Positions 16,691 through 25,037 of a DNA stretch of 53,237 bases are shown here, in pieces (within the stretch, counting starts at the first letter, position 1; every line of letters starts with the position of its first letter). Source of the stretch: Pseudomonadota bacterium (lineage in GTDB: Bacteria; Pseudomonadota; Gammaproteobacteria; Burkholderiales; Burkholderiaceae_C); NCBI GenBank assembly GCA_020161215.1, contig JAIUOM010000012.1, positions 1-53,237 on the forward strand. Reading direction: 5' to 3'. The notes under the pieces are model-generated. The model was not told the DNA's origin and ran no database searches. It saw nothing but the letters and a program-made list of their open reading frames with translations. Position numbers and translations under genes: made by a program.

Positions 16691-17971
16691 ATGACTACGG
16701 CGGAGGTGCCGAGCGTGTATCGACGTTTCGCGACAGCAGTTGGTGCGCGATTTTGGCAAGGTGCGGTGGCGCGGCAGGAGGAGGCGATTAGGTTCAACCC
16801 TTTTCTCCGCGAGCATCTGCGCTCAGAGTACGCCATTGCGTACCAGTTGGAACGGTTGCGAATAGTGTTCGCAAAGTTCAACACGGTGCCGTATGAAGTT
16901 TGCAACGACTCGAGTCTTTTCCCGGCGTTGGCTTTCGCCGCGCAGGTTCTGGAAGTCCTTAAGAGAAGTCGCCACAAGCAGGCGAAAACATTTGTCAAGC
17001 GCGTCCGAACGGCCTTCGCAAGTTCCGAGAACATGCATGGTTTGTGTTTAGAGTTGCAGGCGGCAACTCACTTCACCCGTCGCGGGCATTCGGTGATTTG
17101 GCACAGAGTTAGCAACGGTGGGACTTTTGATCTCTTGGTAGAGGATCTTGGACCCAATGGGCTTGAGGTCGAGTGCAAGTCCATTTCGACAGATAAAGGG
17201 CGACGTATCCACCGTCGAGATGCGCTGGAATTTTGGGGCGAACTGTGGAGCGAGGTAGCCGGAGTTGTTGGGAACCTTCGCTCGGGCCTTGCGGTTGTGT
17301 TGACCGTTGCGGAACGTTTGCCGCGAGACCTACAGGAAAGGGTACGACTCGTTAAAGGAATCGTAGCCCGAATCATCGAAGGACGCGGTGCGGAATTGGG
17401 CGGTGGCGCGAGCGTGCGCATAGAGACCTTCGATATCGTCAGGATCGAAAAAGTGATTAGCAATATCGGCAATCAATTGAGGGAGGTGATTAACGACGTT
17501 ACTTTCACCACCAATCGAGAATCTGTCTTGCATAGAACCCCTCAAGGCGGAATACTCGCGTTCGTGATGCAAAGCAGAGTCAATGATGACGTACTGGATC
17601 AGATGTTTGCTACCCTTGATAGCTCTGCGGGGCGACAGTTCACACTCCAGCGAGGTGCTTTATTTTGGGTAGCGTTGCAGGGCATCGACGCAGATCAGTT
17701 GTGGTCCCTGCACTTACAGGACCGTAACCCAGGCGAGCGAGCGACTGGCCTGACGCGTAGAGTTAGCGATTTCCTGAACCGTGCGCCAGATCACATCGTC
17801 GGTGTTGTGTTCGGCAGTAGAAGTGGACTTATTCCCGTCGTCGACGGTGACACAGACTCTGGCGGAATGACATTCTTCTTCCTGAAGGAGGAAAGCCCGC
17901 ATTGGCATGCAAGTTTCCGCGACCCATTAAGGGCGCTGCAAGCGACAGAGCAGTCCACTTTAGCCGATTGA
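16691..17971 (+). CDS. unrecognised protein with PD-(D/E)XK nuclease-like signature
   Basis: I do not recognise this 426-residue protein as a named family. Residues about 110-170 look like a restriction-endonuclease fold: a helix with Glu121 (CLELQAATHFTRRGHSV), then GGTFDLLVE with Asp147, and LEVECKS with Glu161 and Lys163. Together these give D-x13-E-x-K. The N-terminal part is helical, and the second half (250-426) has no clear motif. ATG 16691 is chosen over GTG 16676 because it leaves room after the predicted promoter. Base composition is clearly lower in GC than both neighbours and codon use is mixed, which suggests transfer. It stands alone between ygiQ and the marR-MFS pair, without methylase, helicase or immunity partner. 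A role in DNA cleavage or defence is an inference. Confidence 0.8.
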   Translation: MTTAEVPSVYRRFATAVGARFWQGAVARQEEAIRFNPFLREHLRSEYAIAYQLERLRIVFAKFNTVPYEVCNDSSLFPALAFAAQVLEVLKRSRHKQAKTFVKRVRTAFASSENMHGLCLELQAATHFTRRGHSVIWHRVSNGGTFDLLVEDLGPNGLEVECKSISTDKGRRIHRRDALEFWGELWSEVAGVVGNLRSGLAVVLTVAERLPRDLQERVRLVKGIVARIIEGRGAELGGGASVRIETFDIVRIEKVISNIGNQLREVINDVTFTTNRESVLHRTPQGGILAFVMQSRVNDDVLDQMFATLDSSAGRQFTLQRGALFWVALQGIDADQLWSLHLQDRNPGERATGLTRRVSDFLNRAPDHIVGVVFGSRSGLIPVVDGDTDSGGMTFFFLKEESPHWHASFRDPLRALQATEQSTLAD

Positions 17972-18016
17972 TACGTCCGAGTACGGTTGCTATCGGGGAG
18001 TAGTGAAAGTTATTTA

Positions 18017-18047
18017 ATTTCATTTGAATATAATTTCAAAATGAAAT
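18017..18047. promoter_or_regulatory. inverted repeat, probable MarR operator
   Basis: ATTTCATTT (18017-18025) and AAATGAAAT (18039-18047) form a perfect 9-bp inverted repeat with 13 bases between. It lies 11 bp before the marR ATG in an AT-rich patch that also holds promoter-like TATAAT (18029-18034). Binding there would give autorepression of marR and the exporter. Confidence 0.65.
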
Positions 18048-18058
18048 AAAATCGCCGC

Positions 18059-18580
18059 ATGACCTTCGAATCCCGCCGCCAGCGCCTGCTGGCCGGCAAG
18101 CCCCAGCCCCTGCGCGATGGCGTCACGGCCGCGCGGGCGCTGACGCACATCGCGCACCTGCTGGAGCAGCACATCAATGCCGCGCTGCTGCCGTGCGGCG
18201 TGACTATGCGCGAATACCTGGCGCTGCGCCTGCTGTCGGACAGCGCGCATGAGCCGCTGCGCCCGACCTCGCTCAGCGTGGCGCTGCATGCCACGCGCAC
18301 GCAGATCACGCGCTTGCTGGACGCGCTGGAGAAAAAGGGCCTGATCGCCCGCACGTTGGACCCGGTGGACCGCCGCGGCCTGCAGGTGGCGCCGACGCCG
18401 GCCGGGGCCGAGTTGCTGGCCCGCGCCGTGCCGTTGGTGGAAGCGGTTTACGTGCGCCTGTGGGCGCCGCTGGCTGAGGCGGATGTGCACGCGCTGGCAG
18501 AGCAGCTGACGCAGGTGCATGCCGCCTTTGGCGCACCGGCTGAACCCGAGGCGGAGGACACCCCGGACCGCAGCGTATGA
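18059..18580 (+). CDS. MarR family transcriptional regulator
   Basis: A 173-residue regulator with the MarR winged helix: TMREYLALRLLSD, PTSLSVALHATRTQITRLLD and the wing KGLIARTLDPVDRRGLQV. The C-terminal helix is the dimer interface. It overlaps the MFS exporter gene by four bases (ATGA), so the two are translated together, and the palindrome upstream suggests autorepression relieved by a drug or phenolic ligand. The layout resembles emrR-emrB and farR-farB systems. Confidence 0.93.
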   Translation: MTFESRRQRLLAGKPQPLRDGVTAARALTHIAHLLEQHINAALLPCGVTMREYLALRLLSDSAHEPLRPTSLSVALHATRTQITRLLDALEKKGLIARTLDPVDRRGLQVAPTPAGAELLARAVPLVEAVYVRLWAPLAEADVHALAEQLTQVHAAFGAPAEPEAEDTPDRSV

Positions 18581-20121
18581 CGGGTAAACCACTGCAGCGG
18601 CTGGTTCACAAGAGCAAGCAGCGCTTGCTGATCGCCGTGGTGTGCGGGCTGGTGGGGATCGAGTTTCTCGAAAGCGGGATGTTTGTCTTTGCCTCCTCGC
18701 ACATCCTGGGCGCCATTGGCGCGGCGCCGCAGGAGTTTGCGCTGGCGCAGATGTCGTACGCGGTGGGCAACATGCTGATGATCGTGCTGCAGCAGTGGCT
18801 GACGCGGCATTTTGGCTACCGCCAGTATCTGGTGCTGGCGCTCGCGCTGTTCGGCCTGGGCGACCTGGCCTGCGCCACCGCCGTCAACCTGACCGAGCTG
18901 GTGGCGGCGCGCATGCTGGTGGGCATGGGCGCGGGGGCGTTTTTCCTGAGCACGCGGGTGCTGATCCCTTTGCTGTTTGCGCCGGCGCTGCGGCCGCTGG
19001 CGTCGCGCTGGTTCATGCTGACGGTGTTTGCCATTGGCGTGGTGGCGCCGGTGCTGTCGGCCACGCTGGTGGACGGCGCGGGCTGGCAGTGGGTGTTCTG
19101 GATCGTGTTGCCGCTGACGGCGCTGCTGGCCCTGGGTGTGCAGCGCCTGATGCCGCGCCACCTGGGCAAAAGCACGCAGCCGGTGCGCTGGTCCTGGATG
19201 TCGCTGGCGCTGTTCGCGCTGGCGGCGGTGGCGGTGCAATGGGCCTTTTCAGAGGCGCGCTACGAGCTGTTCGACCGGCCTGACCTGCTGGCGCTGGCGG
19301 TGTTGGTGGGGGTCACGCTGCTGGGCCTGTTCAGCCTGCACCAGTGGCGCCACAACGAGCCCCTGCTGCACCTGCGTGATTTGACGGACCCGGCCTTTCT
19401 GGTGGGGCTGGGGCTGTACGCGGCGTATTACTTCATCGTCAACCTCAGCAATTACCTGTTTCCGCAGTTTGCGCAGCAGGGTCTGCGCATCCCGGTGCTG
19501 ACCACTGGCTGGCTCAACAGCTTTGCCGGCGTGGTGACCTTTGCCGCCGTGCTGCTGTACATGCGCTACGCCGCCAAGGTGACGGACAAGCGCGCGCTGA
19601 TGATTGCCGGCTGCCTGTGCATGGCCACGGCGGCGTGGTGGATGGCTTCGCTGCCGCCCGATGCCCCGCTGTCGGCGCTGTACGGCGTGCTGGCCGTCAA
19701 GGGGCTGTTCGGCGTGCTGATGATCCTGCCTGTGGCGTCGCTGACCTGGCGCGCGCTGGGCGACAGCCGCCTGGCCAAGGGCTACCAGGCCAAGAACGTG
19801 ATGCGCCAGATGATGGTGTCGCTGGCGTCGGCCACGGGCGCGGTGGCGCTGGAGAACGGGCGCGTGGCCCAGTACAAGGAGCTGGCCAGCCGCATCAACC
19901 CCAGCAACCCGACGGCGGTGCAGTGGATCGACACCTTGCAGCAGCACTTCGAGCACCTGGGCATGGCGGCACCGCAGGCGCATGAGGCCGCCATGTCGCA
20001 ACTCAGCGCGCTGGTCAGCACGCAGGCGGTGTTCATGGCGGGGCAGCATCTTTACCGCGTGATCGCCGTCATCGCCGCGCTGGCGGCCGTGGCCGTGGCG
20101 GTGCAGCGGAAGCTGCGGTGA
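18577..20121 (+). CDS. MFS transporter, DHA2-type drug exporter
   Basis: A 514-residue inner-membrane protein with about 14 hydrophobic segments, which is the DHA2 (14-TMS) layout of the major facilitator superfamily. Signs are the motif-A-like RHFGYRQYL, GMGAGAFFLSTRVLIPLLFA and WVFWIVLPLTALLAL. No membrane-fusion (EmrA-type) partner follows, which is unusual for DHA2 pumps that work with an outer-membrane channel. Start overlaps the marR stop. The substrate is unknown; toxic aromatics or detergents are likely. Confidence 0.9.
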   Translation: MTGKPLQRLVHKSKQRLLIAVVCGLVGIEFLESGMFVFASSHILGAIGAAPQEFALAQMSYAVGNMLMIVLQQWLTRHFGYRQYLVLALALFGLGDLACATAVNLTELVAARMLVGMGAGAFFLSTRVLIPLLFAPALRPLASRWFMLTVFAIGVVAPVLSATLVDGAGWQWVFWIVLPLTALLALGVQRLMPRHLGKSTQPVRWSWMSLALFALAAVAVQWAFSEARYELFDRPDLLALAVLVGVTLLGLFSLHQWRHNEPLLHLRDLTDPAFLVGLGLYAAYYFIVNLSNYLFPQFAQQGLRIPVLTTGWLNSFAGVVTFAAVLLYMRYAAKVTDKRALMIAGCLCMATAAWWMASLPPDAPLSALYGVLAVKGLFGVLMILPVASLTWRALGDSRLAKGYQAKNVMRQMMVSLASATGAVALENGRVAQYKELASRINPSNPTAVQWIDTLQQHFEHLGMAAPQAHEAAMSQLSALVSTQAVFMAGQHLYRVIAVIAALAAVAVAVQRKLR

Positions 20122-20177
20122 CGGGAGCCCTGACGGCCCGCAAGAACCCAGAGTGCGGACCTTTAAGACGGGCGAAA

Positions 20178-20420
20178 TCAACCGCCTGGCTCATCCACAG
20201 GCACCGTGCGCTCTGTCTTGACGCGGTTCATGACCACCAGCGTGTTGAAGGTTTTGACGTTGCTTGACTCCAAAAACAGGCTGCGCGTCAGCTCGACGTA
20301 CTGGTCCATGGACCGGACGAGGAAGACGAGCACAAAGTCCCATTCGCCTGCCAAGTAGTAGCACTGCTGCATCTGAGGGCAAGCGGCAAAGCGGCGCTGC
20401 AGCTCGTCCAGTAGGTCGGC
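20178..20420 (-). pseudogene. C-terminal fragment of an Lrp/AsnC family regulator
   Basis: The minus frame reads LDELQRRFAACPQMQQCYYL, AGEWDFVLVFLVRSMDQYVE and LFLESSNVKTFNTLVVMNRV, the ligand-binding (RAM) domain of Lrp-type regulators, through to a normal stop. The helix-turn-helix half is missing. Upstream the homology ends near 20420, where the sequence turns into the oppositely oriented molbindin fragment. Confidence 0.7.
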
Positions 20421-20431
20421 GCATTCGCTCC

Positions 20432-20809
20432 GAAGGCGCCGTGAACGACGAGATAGAACTGGCTTTGCCGGGTGGCCAGACCCTGGTGGCCGTCATCACG
20501 CGCCGCAGCAGCGAAGCGCTGGGTTTGAAGCCAGGCGTGCAGGCGTTTGCGCTCGTCAAGGCATCCTCGGTCATTGTGGCCAGCGATCTGCAGAGCGTGC
20601 GTTTTTCGGCGCGCAACGCCTTGCAAGGCACCGTGTCCAAGCTGGTGCGCGGCGCCGTCAACGCAGAGGTCGTGATCGACTTGCCCGGCGGCGCGCAGGT
20701 GGCCGCCATCGTGACCATGGAAAGCGCCGCCAGGCTGGCCCTGGGGCCAGGCAAGCCCGCCACGGCGCTGATCAAGGCGTCGAACGTGATCCTGGGTGTG
20801 CCGGCCTGA
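20432..20809 (+). pseudogene. 5'-truncated ModG-like di-Mop molbindin
   Basis: This frame carries two Mop (molbindin) repeats of the cytoplasmic molybdate-storage type. The first begins abruptly at EGAVNDEIELALPGGQT and continues to VKASSVIVAS; the second is complete (SARNALQGTVSKLVRGAVNA to LIKASNVILGVPA). The SARN-LKGTV strand that should open the first repeat is absent, so about 20 residues and the original start are lost at the junction with the Lrp fragment. A GTG at 20441 could start a shortened protein, but no ribosome site is visible. Intact relatives bind molybdate or tungstate. A complete modE, which carries the same type of domain, lies 13 kb away. Confidence 0.65.
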
Positions 20810-21118
20810 GCGCAGTCCGGCCGAGCACGCCCCCCGGGCCTGGATTGACGCCAAGCTCGGCAGTGGATCCGGTGGCGGCGCCGACATGCCTATCTGCGGG
20901 GGCGGCCGGGGCCGGGGCTGCGGCAATCTTCGTTGTCGGCATCCGGGCCGGCGACCGCGGATTCGTCCAGGCTTGCGGAAGCTGCCAAAGCAAGCTATAT
21001 TCAACAACCTGCAGTCGTTTGCTTTCCTTGGCTGCAGTCAGGTTCGACTCGGGCAGCGGTAACCCCAACCACCGCATACCTCCACCGCCTCCCACTGCAT
21101 CGTGGCACCGCTGGTGGT
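20810..21118. other. 309 bp without a recognisable gene
   Basis: GC-rich in its first half and less so after 20990. Open frames exist but look like out-of-frame GC artefacts (runs of Gly, Pro and Arg). I see no RNA gene, repeat or palindrome worth naming. Confidence 0.4.
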
Positions 21119-21250
21119 CTAACTTTCCCCATTGGCAAGCTTAACTTTCGCGGCCTTCACGCCGTCGCCAAATCCCATGCTCCGTTGCGCTTTCGTGGCG
21201 GACATGAATCCGGGCCACACCGGCCCGACGATCACCGGTTTTAATGTCAT
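21119..21250 (-). CDS. possible small protein of 43 residues
   Basis: The minus frame reads MTLKPVIVGPVWPGFMSATK, then continues to KAAKVKLANGES and a stop. The composition is protein-like rather than a GC artefact, and AAGAAAGAG precedes the ATG. It overlaps the start of the plus-strand small gene by seven bases. I do not recognise it; coding status is uncertain. Confidence 0.2.
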   Translation of the reverse strand: MTLKPVIVGPVWPGFMSATKAQRSMGFGDGVKAAKVKLANGES

Positions 21251-21480
21251 CTCTTTCTTCGCTGCCATTTTCTGTTGGCAAATATCGGTTCACACCGCTG
21301 ACCCGTTCACATTCCGCGGGCCATCACACCGCCTCCCTCTCGATTCGCCGGGGCCAGGGCGCTCAGACGCACGACCGCGTCTACACCTTCAAGCCTGAGT
21401 TCAATACCCCGGACAGCGCGCTGATGTACGCGGCCGCGCAAGGGCGGCACTGGCTGCTCAACCCCCATTCGTTGCCATGA
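21244..21480 (+). CDS. small conserved-looking hypothetical protein
   Basis: A 78-residue frame that reads like a real soluble protein: GKYRFTPLTRSHSAGHHTAS, SLSIRRGQGAQTHDRVYTF, then PEFNTPDSALMYAAAQGRHW. From memory, the closing pattern (a helix ending in AAAQGRHWL) occurs in short hypothetical proteins of Burkholderiales. No ribosome site is clear and the start is uncertain. It precedes the RRM gene by about 120 bp on the same strand. Confidence 0.45.
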   Translation: MSSLSSLPFSVGKYRFTPLTRSHSAGHHTASLSIRRGQGAQTHDRVYTFKPEFNTPDSALMYAAAQGRHWLLNPHSLP

Positions 21481-21604
21481 ACCTGGCCACCTTCACGGGC
21501 GTCGCGGCATCGCCGCGCCACCGCTGAATTTTCCTAAACCATTCTCATTTTTTAACCCGCGCCCGATTTTTCTTGCAAGGCGCTTTTTTCTGAAAGACTC
21601 CACC

Positions 21605-21904
21605 ATGAGCAATAAACTTTATGTCGGCAACTTGTCCTATGCGGTGCGCGACGAAGACCTGATGCAGCAATTTTCTTCTTTTGGCCAAGTGCAATCGGCC
21701 AAGGTGATGATGGAGCGCGACACGGGCCGCTCCAAGGGTTTCGGCTTTGTCGAAATGTCCAGCAGCCAGGAAGCCGAGGCCGCGATCCAAGCCATGAACG
21801 GCAAGAACATGGGCGGCCGCGACCTGGTCGTGAACATTGCCCGCCCGATGGAGCCTCGTGCTCCTCGCAGCGGTGGCTACGAAGGCAATCGCCGCGGCTA
21901 CTGA
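21605..21904 (+). CDS. RNA recognition motif (RRM) protein
   Basis: A 99-residue single-RRM RNA-binding protein. RNP2 is LYVGNL (residues 5-10) and RNP1 is KGFGFVEM (about 44-51), each with the expected aromatic residues. The C-terminal tail is short, glycine- and arginine-rich (RSGGYEGNRRGY). In cyanobacteria and proteobacteria such proteins are often cold-induced; here the long AT-rich leader before the ATG (21530-21600) would suit that, but no cold-box is identified. A strong terminator follows directly, so the gene is monocistronic. Confidence 0.93.
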   Translation: MSNKLYVGNLSYAVRDEDLMQQFSSFGQVQSAKVMMERDTGRSKGFGFVEMSSSQEAEAAIQAMNGKNMGGRDLVVNIARPMEPRAPRSGGYEGNRRGY

Positions 21905-21922
21905 TGCTGGGGTAAAAACAGC

Positions 21923-21953
21923 AAAAAAAGCCAGTGGAGACACTGGCTTTTTT
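21923..21953 (+). terminator. Rho-independent terminator after the RRM gene
   Basis: GCCAGTG-GAGA-CACTGGC hairpin flanked by a seven-A run and a six-T run. It is symmetric and could also stop minus-strand transcription from the EF-G-like gene. Confidence 0.88.
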
Positions 21954-22115
21954 CATGGTGGGCCCCGAAGACCCCACCTGACCGGGGATGGTCTCGGTGC
22001 TTACCATGTCACTGGAGAAACCGACAGGCGAGCGCGCCAGACGCGCAAAACTCTTCCTGGACGGGGGGGCGGGTGCATCAACGATGTTCTCCGCCCAGAC
22101 GTGCCCCACAGCGCG

Positions 22116-24164
22116 TCAGTCCTCGTCCTTGACCCTGTACCCGCCCACCAGCTCCTGCTGCACGCCCGGCGGCACCACCTCGTAGTGCGACAAGGCCAGC
22201 GCGTAGCTGCCCTGGCCGGCGGTCATGGCGTTCAGCCGGCTCTGGTAGTCGGCCAGTTCGGCGATGGGGCATTGGGCGCTGACGGTGAGCGAGCCCAGGC
22301 GGCCGCTGTCGGTGCCGTTGACCATGCCGCGGCGCGACGACAAATCGCCCGTGATGGCGCCCATGGCGCTTTCCGGGGCGGTGACGTGGATGCGGGCGAT
22401 CGGTTCCAGCACCACGGGCTTGGCCTCGCGGATGGCGGCTTTGAACGCCCGTTTGCCGGCCGTGACAAAGGCAATCTCCTTGCTGTCCACCGGATGGTGC
22501 TTGCCGTCGTGCACGATCACGCGCACGTCCTGCACGGGGTAGCCGGCGATCACGCCTTCGACCAGGGCTTCGCGCACGCCTTTTTCCACCGCCGGCATGA
22601 ACTGGCCGGGGATGGTGCCGCCCTTGACCTGGTCGACAAATTCAAAGCCGCCGCCGCGCGGCAGCGGTTCGATGCGCAGGTGCACCTCGCCAAACTGGCC
22701 GGCGCCACCGCTCTGCTTCTTGTGGCGGTACTGCGCGGCGGCCTGCTGGGTGACGGTTTCGCGGTAGGCGATGCGCGGCGGGCGCGTGTCGACCTCGAAC
22801 TTGTGGATCTCGCGCAGGCGCTCCAGGAGCACGCGCAGGTGCAGCTCGCCCAGGCCGAAGACGATGGTCTCGTTGGTCTGGGCCACGTGCTCCAGCTTCA
22901 GGCACGGGTCTTCGGCCACCAGCTTGCCGACGATCTCCCACATGCGCTGCTCGTCGCCGCGGCGCTTGGGCGCAATCGCCACGCCGTGCACCGGCACGGG
23001 AAAGGGCAGGGGCTTCAGGTGGATGTGGTCGTCTTCCGCCGCGTCGTGCAGCACGGCGTCGAAGTGCAGCTCGTCGATCTTGCCGATGGCGCAGATATCG
23101 CCCGGCCCGGCGCTGGGCACTTCCACGTGGTTCTTGCCCTGCTGCAGGTACAAATGGCCCACCTTGAAAGGCTTGCGCCCGTCGCCCACGTACAACTGGG
23201 TGCCGGCGGTGATGGTGCCCTGGTGCACGCGCACATAGCCCAGCTTGCCCACGTAAGGGTCGATGCTGATCTTGAACACGTGGCCCAGCACGTGGGCGGC
23301 GGGGTCGGGTTGGGCGTGCATCAGCTGGGCGCCGTCGCCTTCGCCGTTCAAGAAATCGGGTGGGTTGCCCTCGGTCGGGTTGGGCAGCAGGCGGGCGATG
23401 ACGTCCAGCAGCTCGGCCACGCCGGCGCCGCTGCGCGCCGAGACAAAGCACACGGGAATCAGGTGGCCTTCGCGCAGGGCCTGCTCCAGCGGGGCGTGCA
23501 GCTCGCTGGCGTCGATGTCGCCGTCGTTCAGGTAGCGGTCGACAAATTCACCATCGACCTCGACCACCTGCTCGACCAGGGCGCGGTGGGCGTCGGCCAC
23601 GGCACCGAAGTCGCTGTGTCCGTCGCGCTTGTAAAAGCAGTCCACCACCTTGGTGGCGCCGGCGTCGGGCAGGTTCAGCGGCAGGCATTCCTTGCCGAAG
23701 GTGGCCTGGATGTCGGCCAGCAGCGCCGGCAGGTCGGCCCCTTCGGCGTCGATGCGGTTGACGATGATCAGGCGGTCCAGCTCGCGCTCGGCGGCGTAGT
23801 CCATCATGCGGCGGGCCATGGGCTCGATGCCGGTGGCGGCGTTGATGACGATGGCGGCGGTTTCCACCGCCTCCAGCGCCGGCAGGCTCTGGCCGATGAA
23901 GTCGGCCGCGCCGGGGGTGTCGATCAGGTGGATGCGGCAACCCTCGTGCTCGGCATGCATCACCGCCGACTGCAGCGAATGGCCGGCCTTGACCTCCATC
24001 GGGTCAAAGTCGCTGACGGTGCTGCCGCGCTCCACGCTGCCGGCGGCGCCGATGGCGCCGGCGTGCAGCAGCAGGGCTTCGGCCAGGGTGGTCTTGCCGG
24101 CGGCGGCCGGGCCGACCAGGGCCAGGGTGCGGATGTGCTCGACGGAAGGGGTGGCGACGTGCAT
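22116..24164 (-). CDS. elongation factor G-like GTPase
   Basis: A 682-residue translational GTPase of the EF-G-like type (close to FusA2), not the main fusA. Motifs: P-loop GPAAAGKTT (18-26), DTPG (82-85) and, in place of NKxD, NRID (136-139). Domains II to V follow (YVGDGRKPFKVGHL; GPGDICAIGKIDEL; then PVVLEPIARIHVTAPESAMG near the end). AGGAGA before ATG 24164 sets the start; longer frames upstream are unsupported. It is monocistronic and divergent from a DUF924 gene. Such paralogues are usually dispensable and their role is unclear, possibly ribosome rescue or stress translation. Confidence 0.88.
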   Translation of the reverse strand: MHVATPSVEHIRTLALVGPAAAGKTTLAEALLLHAGAIGAAGSVERGSTVSDFDPMEVKAGHSLQSAVMHAEHEGCRIHLIDTPGAADFIGQSLPALEAVETAAIVINAATGIEPMARRMMDYAAERELDRLIIVNRIDAEGADLPALLADIQATFGKECLPLNLPDAGATKVVDCFYKRDGHSDFGAVADAHRALVEQVVEVDGEFVDRYLNDGDIDASELHAPLEQALREGHLIPVCFVSARSGAGVAELLDVIARLLPNPTEGNPPDFLNGEGDGAQLMHAQPDPAAHVLGHVFKISIDPYVGKLGYVRVHQGTITAGTQLYVGDGRKPFKVGHLYLQQGKNHVEVPSAGPGDICAIGKIDELHFDAVLHDAAEDDHIHLKPLPFPVPVHGVAIAPKRRGDEQRMWEIVGKLVAEDPCLKLEHVAQTNETIVFGLGELHLRVLLERLREIHKFEVDTRPPRIAYRETVTQQAAAQYRHKKQSGGAGQFGEVHLRIEPLPRGGGFEFVDQVKGGTIPGQFMPAVEKGVREALVEGVIAGYPVQDVRVIVHDGKHHPVDSKEIAFVTAGKRAFKAAIREAKPVVLEPIARIHVTAPESAMGAITGDLSSRRGMVNGTDSGRLGSLTVSAQCPIAELADYQSRLNAMTAGQGSYALALSHYEVVPPGVQQELVGGYRVKDED

Positions 24165-24321
24165 GGCGTGTTCTCCTGATGAGGTCTGCCGCACGGCCCA
24201 CGTCGCGCGGCCCGCAGCCATCGTACTAGATCGACCGGACCGCCCCGCCGCCGCCCTGCCTGGCGGCCGGGGCACGCTGGCGTAGAGTGCGGGTGTTGTT
24301 GACTGTGGACCTCTTGCCGCC

Positions 24322-24966
24322 ATGAACCCCACCCCCGTGCCGCCCGCCACCGCCGTGGCCACCCCCGACGACGTGCTGACCTTCTGGTTGGGCGCTTGTC
24401 CACCCGACGACGCCGCGGCCCTGTCGCTGCAGCGCCAGTGGTTCACCAAGTCGGACCCCTTCGACGCCCGCATCCGGGCCCGATTTGCGCCCACCATCGA
24501 AGCCGCCCTGGCCGGTCGGCTGGACGACTGGGCGCGCGAGCCGCTGGGCTGGCTGGCGCTGGTGGTGGTGCTGGATCAGTTCACGCGCAACGTGTTTCGC
24601 GGCACGCCGCGCAGCTTCGCCGGGGACAGCCAGGCACGCGCCCTGGCCGAGCAGGGCCTGGCGCGCGGCTGGGACCGCCAGCTGTGCTGGCTGGCGCGCC
24701 CCTTCGTGCTGCTGCCGCTGGAGCACGCCGAGGACCTGGCCGCGCAAGACGATTGCGTGGCGCGCTTCACCGCGCTGTGCGCCGAGGCCCGCGCCGACGC
24801 GCCGCCCGAGGTGCAGCAGACGCTGGCCGGCAACCTGGACTACGCCGAGCGCCACAGCGACGTGATCCGCCAGTTTGGCCGCTTTCCGCACCGCAACGCC
24901 GTGCTGGCGCGGGACAGCACCCCCCAGGAGCAGTCCTACCTGGCCCAGCCCGGCGCCGGATTCTGA
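24322..24966 (+). CDS. DUF924 family protein
   Basis: A 214-residue all-helical protein of the DUF924 family (TPR-like fold, function unknown). Family marks are VLTFWLG at the start, WFTKSDPFDARIRARF, LALVVVLDQFTRNVFRGTPR, RPFVLLPLEHAED, and HSDVIRQFGRFPHRNAVLAR close to the end. It starts at an ATG 157 bp from the divergent EF-G-like gene and converges on the RNB ribonuclease, with dispersed-repeat copy 3 between the stops. Confidence 0.9.
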   Translation: MNPTPVPPATAVATPDDVLTFWLGACPPDDAAALSLQRQWFTKSDPFDARIRARFAPTIEAALAGRLDDWAREPLGWLALVVVLDQFTRNVFRGTPRSFAGDSQARALAEQGLARGWDRQLCWLARPFVLLPLEHAEDLAAQDDCVARFTALCAEARADAPPEVQQTLAGNLDYAERHSDVIRQFGRFPHRNAVLARDSTPQEQSYLAQPGAGF

Positions 24967-25030
24967 GTCAAATACCGGCTAGGCCGGCGTGGGTGAATCC
25001 TGAGTAGCTATTAATTTAGGAGTATTCAGG
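24964..25030 (+). repeat. dispersed repeat, copy 3
   Basis: GCCGGCGT (24983-24990), 14 bases, then TAGCTAT. It fills the space between two convergent stop codons and overlaps the last codon of the DUF924 gene. Confidence 0.8.
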
Positions 25031-25037
25031 GCGCCGT

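Noticed and set aside
21837-24179. Long plus-strand frame opposite the EF-G-like gene
   Set aside because: Begins inside the RRM gene and has no recognisable domain; the minus strand has all GTPase motifs.
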